NCBI RefSeq assembly: GCF_018812025.1 | Contig: NC_063063.1 | Location: 3,107,672-3,171,671, forward strand | Origin: Megalobrama amblycephala | Taxonomy: Eukaryota; Chordata; Actinopteri; Cypriniformes; Xenocyprididae | Length of the DNA stretch: 64,000 nucleotides | Direction: 5' to 3' | Shown here: positions 25,345 through 36,767 of the stretch, piece by piece | Layout: each line of letters starts with the position of its first letter | How positions within the stretch are numbered: the stretch's first letter is position 1 | Made by a program: the position numbers and the translations under genes | The notes under the pieces: model-generated | Told to the model about the DNA's origin: nothing | The model's database searches: none | Seen by the model: the letters and a program-made list of their open reading frames with translations, nothing else

Positions 25345-26340
25345 TTAAAGGGGTCATGAACTGCGTTGTTTTATGTTTCCTGGGGTGCATTTATAATGTA
25401 AGTATCCTTTTTACATCAAAAATGGTCATAATTTAGAAATAAAAGGCATTTTTCCTGATTTTATCCTCTGATTTGAACGCTCTGTTTTAAGGGGCGTGTC
25501 TGCTGTGAGACTTCAGTGTAAACGGCCACTTGGCTGACATCTTTCCATCTGAAATAGCCAAGTATTACTCTCTCGAAAACTTTCAGCACATTTTTACTAT
25601 TACAGCTCTCAAGTTTAACTAATTGTGAAAAGTGTTGCATTACATTTAGATCTATGGCTTATATTCAGATCGTGGCATGAAAGGTTGCAGTGATGAACAT
25701 TGTAGTCGATCACAGACATGAAAGCAGTGATCTCGTCATTGCAACTCAATTTCTGCACACTAATGAATGCTTTCATCATAACTAACAGTGCAAACTCGAT
25801 GTAAGAGATTTGTTGAATAAAATGGGAGTTTTGCCGCATGTCCAGAACTCAGTCACTGATAAACTCACGCTGTTTGATTGACAGCTCCAGCGATTGTAAA
25901 GGGAGCGTTCTTTGATCGCTTTCTATATATAATTTAATCACCGTTTAAATAACAGATTATTTTCATCCCCCTAAGAGAAATAGCATGAAGTTGAGCGTTT
26001 AGTCACTGGTTTGATTTACTGACACACAGACAAAGATCATCTGACTGTACATGAATCATTAATATCAGATCAGGCATTAGAATGAACACAGTTACTGACA
26101 TGTTGTTGCATTACTGTCGAGTCCATATTGTAAAAGTCTGTTTGCACTGAAATGCGATTGATTTACCAAAGAATCCACAGTGAAATGAACCGAATACAAA
26201 TAAATAAAGCTCAACTGAGACATTCACATTGTTGAAAATAAATAAGCATATTCCTGCATTAGGATCCTTTGAAAGGTAATGTTATTTTAGTCCTGTATCG
26301 CTCTTCTCTCCTCCTCATCTCACTAACACACCAGAGGGTG
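25345..26340 (+). mobile_element. Truncated TTAAAGGGGTCATGA element
   Basis: It starts TTAAAGGGGTCATGAACTG and shares AAAGGCATTTTTCCT, GGCGTGTCTGCTGTGAGACT and AGCGTTCTTTGA with the 51950 element, but no complementary right TIR is visible. The right limit is approximate. Confidence 0.6.
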
Positions 26341-27360
26341 GAGCTAACATTGCAATTCTTCTATTCTATTCTTCTACATTTCTTCTATTTTTTTTTTTTT
26401 TAATTTTACGATTTTAATAAAGTGTATTTAAATAAAAATAACATGTTACAAAAGCATTTCCAGGTGGGTCTTTTTCCATGCAGCTACAATGAACTGGTTT
26501 TCTTAAGAGCGTTATACAGACAGTAAAGGTCAGTTATATGACTGCACTGACACTTTCTTGCACTCGCATTCATCCCCCTCTCTCTCTCCTTACACACTTT
26601 GCCCTCATCCTCTAATGAACTCTTATGGATTAAATTACAGCGACATTGACATACATACATAAATGCATACTAACAAACAAACCTCTCAGGGTCATCATAA
26701 ATGTCAGGGCTCAGGTCTGAACGTTTGATCGTGCAGGACTGTAGGAATAATGACTGCTGCAAGCTCCTACATATTTTATTAGTCATTTAGCCTTATTCAG
26801 ACCACTTATCAAGTCAAATTCCTGGGAAAAGCAATTTGAAACTCAATTGCAATGCATTTAAAACCATTAACTCTGAATCATGACTTAACCCCTTTTAGTC
26901 CATAAAATCAATGTGTATGATAATTTTTCAATATAATAATACACAGAAACAACATGCATTCATTTCAAGGATTAGTTCACTTCAGAATTAAAATTTCCTG
27001 ATCTTTCCTCACCCCCATGCCATCCAAGATGTTCATGTCTTTCTTAAGACAAGTTAATAAATTAAGGTTTTTGAGGAAAAGTTAAGGTTTTTTCTCCATA
27101 TAGTGGACTTCACTGGGGTTCAACGGGTTGAAGGTCCAAATGTCAGTTTCAGTGCAGCTTCAAAGAGCTCTACATGATCCCAGACGAGGAATAAGAGTCT
27201 TATCTAGAGAAACCATCGGACATTTTCTTGAATGTATGTTAAAATGTAATTTATTCCTGTGATCAAAGCTGCATTTTCAGCATCATTACTCCAGTCTTCT
27301 GTGTCACATGATCCTTCAGAAATCATTCTAATATGATGATTTGCTCCTCAATGTATCATA

Positions 27361-28298
27361 CAGTACAGTCCAAAAGTTTGGAACCACTAAGATTTTTAAT
27401 GTTTTTAAAAGAAGTTTCGTCTGCTCACCAAGGCTACATTTATTTAATTAAAAATACAGTAAAAAAACAGTAATATTGTGAAATATTATTACAATTTAAA
27501 ATAACTGTGTACTATTTAAATATATTTGACAAAGTAATTTATTCCTGTGATGCAAAGCTGAATTTTCAGCATCGTTACTCCAGTCTTCAGTGTCACATGA
27601 TCCTTCAGAAATCATTCTAATATGCTGATTTGCAGCTCAATAAACATTTATGATTATTTTCAATGTTGAAAACAGTTGTGTACTTTTTTTTCCAGGATTC
27701 CTTGATGAATAGAAAGTTCAAAAGAACAGCATTTATCTGAAATACAAAGCTTCTGTAGCATTATACACTACCGTTCAAAAGTTTGGGGTCAGTAAGAATT
27801 TTTATTTTTATTTTTTTGAAAAGAAATTAAAGAAATGAATACTTTTATTCAGCAAGGATGCATTAAATCAATCAAAAGTGGCAGTAAAGACATTTATAAT
27901 GTTACAAAAGATTAGATTTCAGATAAACACTGTTCTTTTGAACTTTCTATTCATCAAATAATCCTGAAAAAAAATATTGTACACAAATATTTTGTACAAT
28001 TGTACACATTAAATGTTTCTTGAGCAGCAGATCAGCATATTAGAATGATTTCTGAAGGATCATGTGACACTGAAGACTGGAGTAATGATGCTGAAAATTC
28101 AGCTTTGCATCACAGGAATAAATTACTTTGTGAAATATATTCAAATAGAAAACAGTTATTTTAAATTGTAATAATATTTCACAATATTACTGTTTTTTGC
28201 TGTATTTTTAATTAAATAAATGTAGCCTTGGTGAGCAGACGAAACTTCTTTTAAAAACATTAAAAATCTTAGTGGTTCCAAACTTTTGGACTGTACTG
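27361..28298 (+). mobile_element. 0.94-kb fold-back element (family F), copy 2
   Basis: It has the same ends, length and internal order as the 60329-61268 copy and appears nearly identical by eye. It is bounded by TA dinucleotides. Upstream (27235-27350) is a truncated relic of the same family, again with CATCATTACTCCAGTCTTC. Confidence 0.85.
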
Positions 28299-28551
28299 TA
28301 TATATATTATAGAGTTTTCCTTTTATGTTCAGTGGAAGTAAGACAGTCACTGGTTTGGACGACATGATTGAAATGTTAATTTTAAGAGGAGTCCAGATAA
28401 TGACCCTCAAAAAGCACATCTTCAGCATTCAACTCGAAAATGCCCTTAATCTATACACAAAGATCTTAAACTTCATTGTTGAGTATGAAACAGCATACCT
28501 AAACCCTCTCTAATGAGAAACGAATGAGAAATGCTTCTGATTCCAGTGTAG

Positions 28552-29037
28552 ATGAGTGCAGCACTCCACAGGCTTTTGGACGCATCGTTTGAATGTCGAG
28601 TTGTAGAAATATTCAGAGTTCTCTCTGGTTGTAAAGGTCATTATCACTCAGTGCTCATCATGGACATCCAGAAAGTGTGTTGGTTTATAGGGGTCCTATT
28701 TGCACAGTTTGTTTCTCTCTTTCTCTCATTTATGGCCCTTCTTCTGTGTGTCGTGCATTGGCTTTCATCCATTCTGTACTTTGAAACAGAACCATGGCTG
28801 CTGTTTAAGGCCAAGTCTTTGAGGGCGATGGAAACGATGGCAGATGCATGCTGGTATTTCTCTCTCTCCACACTTTTGTTTCACTCCTGTAATGAGCCGA
28901 AGCTGTGTGCATTTCCATTCCAGGTTTTTATGCTCCTTTGGTTTTTTTGTCACTCCTGTTTCAAAGAAAAGCTCATTATAATCACCTGCTTTTTCAGTTG
29001 CTCTACTGTTGCATCGAATTCTCATTTCACGCTCTGA
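28552..29037 (+). CDS. Orphan 161-codon open frame, probably not a gene
   Basis: This is the longest open frame outside transposons and the minisatellite. It lies in a stretch (28320-29220) without obvious repeats. The translation is rich in F, L, C, S and W with hydrophobic blocks such as FIGVLFAQFVSLFLSFMALL, typical of T-rich random frames, though it could also be a membrane protein. I recognise no domain, and the opposite strand is also open for 75 codons. Treat it as hypothetical. Confidence 0.12.
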   Translation: MSAALHRLLDASFECRVVEIFRVLSGCKGHYHSVLIMDIQKVCWFIGVLFAQFVSLFLSFMALLLCVVHWLSSILYFETEPWLLFKAKSLRAMETMADACWYFSLSTLLFHSCNEPKLCAFPFQVFMLLWFFCHSCFKEKLIIITCFFSCSTVASNSHFTL

Positions 29038-29298
29038 AACTTTCAGCTTTGAGGCTGTTTCGCTAGTCTGTATAACGCTCTTAATGATATCCTTAATCTG
29101 TGACCTGTGGCTGTATGTGAAGAAAACAACTGCAAAAGATAAAGAGCTCTGTCAGGACAGGACCAGGGTTTTGAGTGGGTGCAGATGCAAGGATAATTTT
29201 CTATTAAAATAAATGCTTTAAATGTTCATGATTCTCAAACATTCTGTTCCTACAAAGTAGATTATGGGGAACACTTCAGAATAAGGTCCCATTAGTTA

Positions 29299-30440
29299 AA
29301 GTGCCCTATTGTGCTATTTTAAAAGGTCCTGATTTTGTTTTGGTGTCTCCTATAAAATAGGTAATAGACAAGGTCAAAAACACTTTAACTCTCTGGGCCT
29401 CTTCAGTCAAAAATTTTATGTTTTTAATTATTTTATTTTTTTTGCTTCACCAGAATGGGATGAAACTTGGTGACCTTTGTCACATTAGTGAACACACAAA
29501 AAAATCATGGACATGATTTGGATATGTTAAAGGGTCGAAAAAAAAGTCACACTTGGCTCCTTCACAGTCAAAAATGACAGACATAGGAAATGAATGGGAA
29601 ATATGAAAAAATACGAAAAATCTGAGAATCTTTTGGTGGTACAAACTACAAATCAACCACTGTGCAGAAATGAAGGGGTGACACTATAAAATGCCAATTC
29701 AAAACAGATTAAAAAACTGACACTTCAAATCAGCATTTCAAACAAAAACAAATCTAAACCTTGACAAAAGTAGTCTTTGAGAATATGAATCCAAATCCAC
29801 AACTTAAGTATAAGTATAAATTATACTTATATATATATAAGTATAAATTATATTTATACTTATACTTAAGTATAAGTCCAAATCCACAACTTAATAAAAA
29901 TAAGTATTTATGTCTAAAAACCACTAGAGAATTTATAAGCCACGTTTTATAGAACTAGGAATCTAGTGTTACACCATGGCATTACATAAGTTTTGCTTTT
30001 TACTCCCATCAGATGACACTAATCTACCTTTAAAAATTGGATTTCAAATGCCTTGTTTCTATTTTAACATGGAAAACTGTTTTAATTTAAAAAAAAATAA
30101 TTTTAAAATAGCCTGTATTACAAAAAATAAGTGTAATATTTTCAATGGGGAAAAATATAATAAAAATGTTATAAATATTGCATATATCATAAAACCCTTA
30201 AAATTCTAAAAATAATTAAAAAATATTATTAAACAAAAATATATTACTTGTTTTTTGTCCTGGAAAAACATTACATTTCAAGGCTTTGGTCACTTTTGAC
30301 GGTGAAGGAGCCGAGTGTGAACCCTAAATGAACAGGACCTGGGTAATTTTCTCATAATATATACTGCAGCATCACTTCTCAGTCTCTCTAAACCCTGCCT
30401 TCCCATGAGGCTCCTCTGCTCTGATTGAACGAAAAGGTCC
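29299..30440. repeat. Repeat-like region with inverted TTCACAGTCAAAA segments
   Basis: 29548-29577 (CACACTTGGCTCCTTCACAG) is inverted at 30289-30320 (GACGGTGAAGGAGCCGAGTG). Outside these, AAAGTGCCCTATTGTGC and AAGGTCCTGATTTTG resemble a widespread fish repeat that resumes near 30335. The boundaries are uncertain. Confidence 0.45.
29790..29894. repeat. AT-rich palindrome between 18-bp direct repeats
   Basis: TCCAAATCCACAACTTAA occurs at 29790-29807 and 29877-29894. Between them lies a near-perfect dyad built of TATAAGTATAAATTATAC and its complement. Confidence 0.65.
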
Positions 30441-31043
30441 ATTAGTGTATCTGAATTCCTATTTCTATTTGAAGTGCATCACACTGGATTCACAGCACAG
30501 AAAACAGCATCTTCTTGACATGAACAAGACGAATCAAACTCTTCTAGTTTTACAATGTAGCTTGAACAAAGATTTAGTAGGACGAGCAAGTTATCTTATC
30601 TTGTGTAATCTAATCAAGAATGCTCTAAGCATGTTGCTAACAAAAGTTGTTTTGTTTACCTTTTTTAGATGCTCAAGTATTTGTCCAAAACTTGTTCTAA
30701 CTTTCCAAATTGAGTTATCTGAACAAACCATTTTACATTGAACAATGTTCTGCCTGTTCCCTGCATGCATTGCAGCTTGCTCAAATTAAGTGGCCAATAT
30801 TATTAAATTATTGTAGTTAGCTTTGAAAATCCAACAGAATGAGAGAACATGCTTGTTAAATGCTAAACAATCTTAAGTTGCCTTGACAAGAAATTTTGAG
30901 TTTAAAAGACTACCTGTTTCTCATTAAATGAAAAGGGCATTTAAGTTTACTTTCAGTTATGTAACTGAAAGTGAGACTGGACTTACTGATGACTAGTTTT
31001 AGGAATAATGGGAGATGTATGGAGTCCCACAAATTTCATGCAA

Positions 31044-34000
31044 AAATAGTAGGCCAAGTTGTGCGCTTAATTTAGGAAAACAAGGGAACAAAATAGTAAA
31101 TCGTGTGCACAATTTAGCAAATCGGAGAACTAAATAGTAAATTGTGCGCACGATGTAGCAAATTGAGGGAACTAAATAGTAAATCGTGTGCACGATTTAG
31201 CAAATTGAGGGAACTAAGTAGTAAATCGCGCGCATGATTTAGCAAATCGAGGGATCGAAATAGTAAATCACGTGCACGATTTAGCAAATCGAGGGAACTA
31301 AGTAGTAAATCGCGCGCACGATTTAGCAAATCGAGGGAACAAAATAGTAAATCACGTGCACGATTTAGCAAATCGAGGGAACTAAGTAGTAAATCGCGCG
31401 CACGATTTAGCAAATCGAGGGAACTAAGTAGTAAATCGCGCGCACGATTTAGCAAATCGAGGGAACAAAATAGTAAATCACGTGCACGATTTAGCAAATC
31501 GAGGGAACTAAGTAGTAAATCGCGCGCACGATTTAGCAAATCGAGGGAACTAAATAGTCAATTGCGTGCACGATTTAGCAAATTAGAGGGAACAAAATAG
31601 TAAATCGCACGCACGATTTAGCAAATCGAGGGAACAAAATAGTAAATCGCGCGCACGATTTAGCAAATCGAGGGAACTAAATAGTAAATCGTGCGCAAGA
31701 TTTAGCAAATTGAGGGAACTAAGTAGTAAATCGCATGCACGATTTAGCAAATCGAGGGATCGAAATAGTAAATCACGTGCACGATTTAGCAAATCGAGGG
31801 AACTAAGTAGTAAATCGCGCGCACGATTTAGCAAATCGAGGGAACTAAGTAGTAAATCGCGCGCACGATTTAGCAAATCGAGGGAACAAAATAGTAAATC
31901 ACGTGCACGATTTAGCAAATCGAGGGAACTAAGTAGTAAATCGCGCGCACGATTTAGCAAATCGAGGGAACTAAATAGTCAATTGCGTGCACGATTTAGC
32001 AAATTAGAGGGAACAAAATAGTAAATCGCACGCACGATTTAGCAAATCGAGGGAACAAAATAGTAAATCGCGCGCACGATTTAGCAAATCGAGGGAACTA
32101 AATAGTAAATCGTGCGCAAGATTTAGCAAATTGAGGGAACTAAGTAGTAAATCGCATGCACGATTTAGCAAATCGAGGGATCGAAATAGTAAATCACGTG
32201 CACGATTTAGCAAATCGAGGGAACTAAGTAGTAAATCGCGCGCACGATTTAGCAAATCGAGGGAACAAAATAGTAAATCACGTGCACGATTTAGCAAATC
32301 GAGGGAACTAAGTAGTAAATCGCGCGCACGATTTAGCAAATCGAGGGAACAAAATAGTAAATCGCGCGCACGATTTAGCAAATCGAGGGAACTAAATAGT
32401 AAATCGCGCGCACGATTTAGCAAATTAGAGAGAACGAAATAGTAACGCACGATTTAGCAAATTGAGGGAACTAAATAGTAAATTGCGCGCACGATTTAGC
32501 AAATGGAGGGAACTAAATAGTAAATCGCGCGCACGATTTAGCAAATTGAGGGAACTAAGTAGTAAATCGCGCGCACGATTTAGCAAATCGAGGGAACAAA
32601 ATAGTAAATCGCGCGCACGATTTAGCAAATCGAGGGAACTAAATAGTAAATCGCGCGCACGATTTAGCAAATTAGAGAGAACGAAATAGTAACGCACGAT
32701 TTAGCAAATTGAGGGAACTAAATAGTAAATTGCGCGCACGATTTAGCAAATGGAGGGAACTAAATAGTAAATCGTGTGCACGATTTAGCAAATTGAAGGA
32801 ACTAAATAGTAAATCGCGCGCACGATTTAGCAAATCGAGGGATCGAAATAGTAAATCGCACGCACGATTTAGCAAATCGAGGGAACTAAATAGTCAATTG
32901 CGTGCACGATTTAGCAAATTAGAGGGAACAAAATAGTAAATCGCACGCACGATTTAGCAAATCGAGGGAACAAAATAGTAAATCGCGCGCACGATTTAGC
33001 AAATCGAGGGAACTAAATAGTAAATCGTGCGCAAGATTTAGCAAATCGAGGGAACTAAATAGTAAATCGTGCGCAAGATTTAGCAAATCGAGGGATCGAA
33101 ATAGTAAATCGCACACACGATTTAGCAAATCGAGGGAACAAAATAGTAAATCGCGCGCACGATTTAGCAAATCGAGGGAACTAAATAGTAAATCGTGCGC
33201 AAGATTTAGCAAATCGAGGGAACTAAATAGTAAATCACGCGCACGATTTAGCAAATTAGAGGGAACAAAATAGTAAATCGCGCGCACGATTTAGCAAATC
33301 GAGGGAACTAAATAGTAAATCGTGCGCACGATTTAGCAAATCGAGGGAACTAAATAGTAAATCGCGTGCACGATTTAGCAAATCGAGGGAACAAAATAGT
33401 AAAAAGCGCGCACGATTTAGCAAATCGAGGGAACTAAATAGTAAATCGCGCGCACGATTTAGCAAATTAGAGGGAACGAAATAGTAAATTGCGTGCACGA
33501 TTTAGCAAATCGAGGGATCGAAATAGTAAATCGCACGCACGATTCAGCAAATCGAGCTAACTAAATAGTAAATTGCGCGCACGATCTAGCAAATCAAGGG
33601 AACGAAATAGTAACGCGTGCACGATTTAGCAAATGGTGGGAACTAAATAGTAAATCCCGCGCACGATTTAGCAAATTGAGGGAACTAAGTAGTAAATCGC
33701 GTGCACGATTTAGCAAATTGAGGGATCGAAATAGTAAATCGCACGCACGATTTAGCAAATCGAGGGAACAAAATAGTAAATCGCGCGCATGATTTAGAAA
33801 ATCGAGGGAACTAAATAGTAAATCGTGCGCACAATTTAGCAAATCGAGGGAACTAAATAGTAAATCACGCACGATTTAGCAAATTAGAGGGAACGAAATA
33901 GTAAATCGCGCGCACAATTTAGCAAATTAGAGGGAACGAAATAGTAAATCGCGCGCACAATTTAGCAAATTAGAGGGAACGAAATAGTAAATTGCGTGCA

Positions 34001-34086
34001 CAATTTAGCAAATTGAGGGAACTAAATAGTAAATCGCATGGACGATTTAGCAAATTGAGGGAACTAAGTAGTAAATCGCGCGCACG
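31044..34086. repeat. About 3-kb minisatellite, 42-bp unit, roughly 70 copies
   Basis: The tandem unit contains GATTTAGCAAATCGAGGGAA, then CTAAATAGTAAATCGCGCGC and AC. AAATCG...CGATTT makes a short dyad in each unit around a CGCGCA core. Because 42 is divisible by 3 and the unit lacks stops in several frames, long spurious frames appear on both strands (for example LLNRARDLLFSSLD repeating on the minus strand). Units vary at fixed places (CTAAAT/ACAAAAT/TCGAAAT; CGCGCG/CACGTG/CGTGCG). Occasional 43-bp and shorter units break the frame. The array ends abruptly before GGGCCTCCATTGTCGC. It is not credible as protein coding. Confidence 0.95.
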
Positions 34087-35269
34087 GGCCTCCATTGTCG
34101 CTGTAGCTTGCATGTGTTCTGCTCTGTTCTATTTATGCAGATTTTCTTTGACTACCTTGTGAATCGATGCTCCCAGGGCATGGTTGCCACCTTGTGGATG
34201 AACTAATTACTGCAAAAAAAAAAAAAAAAAATTAAATGCGCATGTGCATGTACAATTACAGAAATCCGGCAGTGAGTGTACAGTACACGCATACTGTTCT
34301 GATGACGAAATTCGCATTACGCGCACTGTACGCTGACCCTCGCATAGGTATTAAAAGTGAAGTATATTTTGGACTTTATGCCGCCCCATCACACGTTTTT
34401 TTTTTATGCACAGCGAGGAATTTATTCCTTATTGCTGAGTTCACACTGCACGATTTTAGCCCCGATTTCACTCGCTGACAGATTTTGTGAAATTGCTGAC
34501 AAATGCCCAAAATCTGAGGAAAAAACATTTTTTTCTTATTGGATAAAACATTTTTCTGACTCAAACAAGCACATACATTTTAATGCACGTTTTTAGAATG
34601 TATGTGCATCTTGGTGTTTCCATCCAGCAGTTTTTGATACGATATACCAAAATGTGCATAAAAATAGGTCGATGAATACTTAGGCCTATAGCGACTCCAT
34701 TTATCAGCACTTTGATATATGACACTTTGCAGAGCTTCTACATTCACAAACAGCTGTTTTACACATGAAAGGTAATATCTGAAACAAACATAATAGAAGC
34801 ATTAATTTCAGTAACAATATTAGCAATATATTTGTTACATGATTTAATTATTGTTGCTCATGTTAGCTCAGGTCCATTATATTACCAGATACAACTTTTG
34901 ATTTTAATAATGTGTTAGTAAATGTTGAAATTAACATAAACTAAGATGCTTTAGAAGTATTTTTTCTTTTTTTTTTCATTGTTAGTTTGTGTTAATATTA
35001 ACAAATGCAACCATATTGTAAAGTGTTACCAGATCATTTAAGGTATAAGTGCACTGTCTCGGTGAAAAGTAGGCTAATACACACCTTCAGGTGTCATAAA
35101 GCGGCCGCGTTCAGTTCGACCTGCACTCATTCTCTTTAATTCAGCGTTTCGGAGTCAAGTATTCCGCTCATATAACTTTCTTATGTGTAAACTACTTTCT
35201 TATGCTGCTTAGAAACAGCCCACGGTAATGCCTCCGTTTGTGTTTTAGTTGTCGTGCGAGGTTGTGTGT

Positions 35270-35271
<2 letters not shown>

Positions 35272-35306
<35 letters not shown>
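35272..35306. repeat. (AG)n microsatellite
   Basis: Pure AG run about 1.4 kb upstream of rasd1. Confidence 0.95.
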
Positions 35307-35308
<2 letters not shown>

Positions 35309-35594
35309 TCTGCAATACTTCAAAGAAACCTGCCTCACTACAAAATGAATGCTTTTTAGTATAGCAAAGGTGTTTTATTGATTTATTGAGAGAGGAAGAG
35401 TTTTAATGAATTTTGGACTACATTTGTTCATTTTACCTGACAGCTTAACCAGTTCCTTTGTGTTTTTTTCTAGCTCTTCTGCTGTAATAGATTGTAAGGC
35501 TCTTTGAAACAGCTGACATGATTTGAAACTTTAATGCGGTCAAGACCTGGAGAAAAAAAAAAAAAAGATAATCAACGACGCCCTAAAACGTCTG

Positions 35595-35735
35595 TCAGCC
35601 AATCAGAAACAAGAATTCCAGAGCGCGCTGGTATAAATGCGTCGTGCTGGCGTTCCTCAGATCAACACTTGCGCCGCGGTGTGGCGTTGCGCGGGCGCGC
35701 GCTTCTGTACTAGATAGACTGCAGCCTGTAAAAGA
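35595..35735 (+). promoter_or_regulatory. Promoter-like block 1 kb upstream of rasd1
   Basis: GTCAGCCAATCAGAAAC contains a CCAAT box. About 30 bp on, CTGGTATAAATGCG gives a TATA box. A sharp GC/CpG-rich stretch then follows (GCGCCGCGGTG, GCGCGGGCGCGCGC). Spacing and order are those of a core promoter. No convincing downstream coding exon was recognised; the ATG at 35740 opens only about 44 codons. It could be a distal rasd1 promoter or a promoter of a non-coding or lost gene. Confidence 0.4.
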
Positions 35736-36657
35736 AAACATGAGCTCCCGTACAACCACTGGACCCTATCGAAATCACTTTTTTGTTTTTAGTAATACTC
35801 TCACATTCGGATCAAAATTATTTCAATCCAGTCATTTCGTCTCTATCCGTTTCCAAATTTATGATCAAGTGTAAACATTAGCAATACAGAACCACGTATA
35901 CATGATCAATATCATCACTACACTGCACTTTAAAGCTTTAGTTTAAAAGATTGTTGCATTTAAAGGGGAAAAAAAGCAGCAGAACATGCCAAAAAATTTG
36001 ATGTTACAATCCTATTTTATATTTCAATGAATTAGGCGTAGTAAACAACCTATTCGAACTATTAAATCTCAGTTGTTACTGTGAAATGTAGTGATAAATA
36101 ACTAATACAATGGAAAGTCACATGACCTAGTCTATGTGGTCACTAATAACACTAAATAGGCCTACTATCAGAGGCATGAAGCAGGCTAAATAACATAAAC
36201 ATTAGCGTGAAACACCTCAATGTATACACAACTGAGCAATAAAAAGAAATCTGAGCAAATGTGGTGCTTCGTGAAGGGAATTCTTCGAAGTAATAAAAAA
36301 TAATAAAAGCATCATTCTAACAATATTTTTAAAATACAAATATGCATATGACATAAAATCATCATTTTAACAATATTTTACAGTACATGTATGCCTATGA
36401 CATAAAAGCATTATTTTAAACATTTTACAGTACAAATAGCCTGTGCATACTGACCTCTACAAAACAAAATTTACAGTACATTACAGTTAAATGACATATT
36501 GTTTTTTTTTAAATAGGTAACTTGATACACGGCGTGGAAGTACTTTTCCTCTCAGCAAATGTTCCTGGTATTAGCTGCACCAGAAAGCTCTGATCCACAC
36601 AAACTGACGCATCAGTCACTCAGCGGTGACGCGCACGGGAGGAGGAGCGCGAGCGCG

Positions 36658-36687
36658 TTTAAATAGCCGCTCTCCATCGTTAAAAGG
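36658..36687 (+). promoter_or_regulatory. Likely rasd1 core promoter (TATA-like)
   Basis: TTTAAATA (36658-36665) and TTAAAAGG (36680-36687) lie 110 and 81 bp before the rasd1 start codon, directly downstream of a GC-rich segment (GGAGGAGCGCGAGCGCG). Two TGACGC motifs, resembling CRE half sites, occur at 36605 and 36627. This composition fits a focused TATA-type promoter for an inducible gene. The transcription start is inferred and cannot be seen directly. Confidence 0.5.
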
Positions 36688-36767
36688 TTCAGAAGCAGCA
36701 ACTGCAAACTAAGAAACAACCAGCTATTCTTTACCACTCCGACTCAAAACCACACGCGCATAAAAAC

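Noticed and set aside
31114..33872. Long open frames of 14-residue repeats (LLNRARDLLFSSLD and SKSRARFSKSRE types) on both strands
   Set aside because: They arise because the 42-bp minisatellite unit is a multiple of three without stops. They occur on both strands, are broken by 43-bp units, and have no splice or promoter context.
31044..34086. CRISPR array
   Set aside because: Units are contiguous with no unique spacers, and the genome is a vertebrate. It is a minisatellite.
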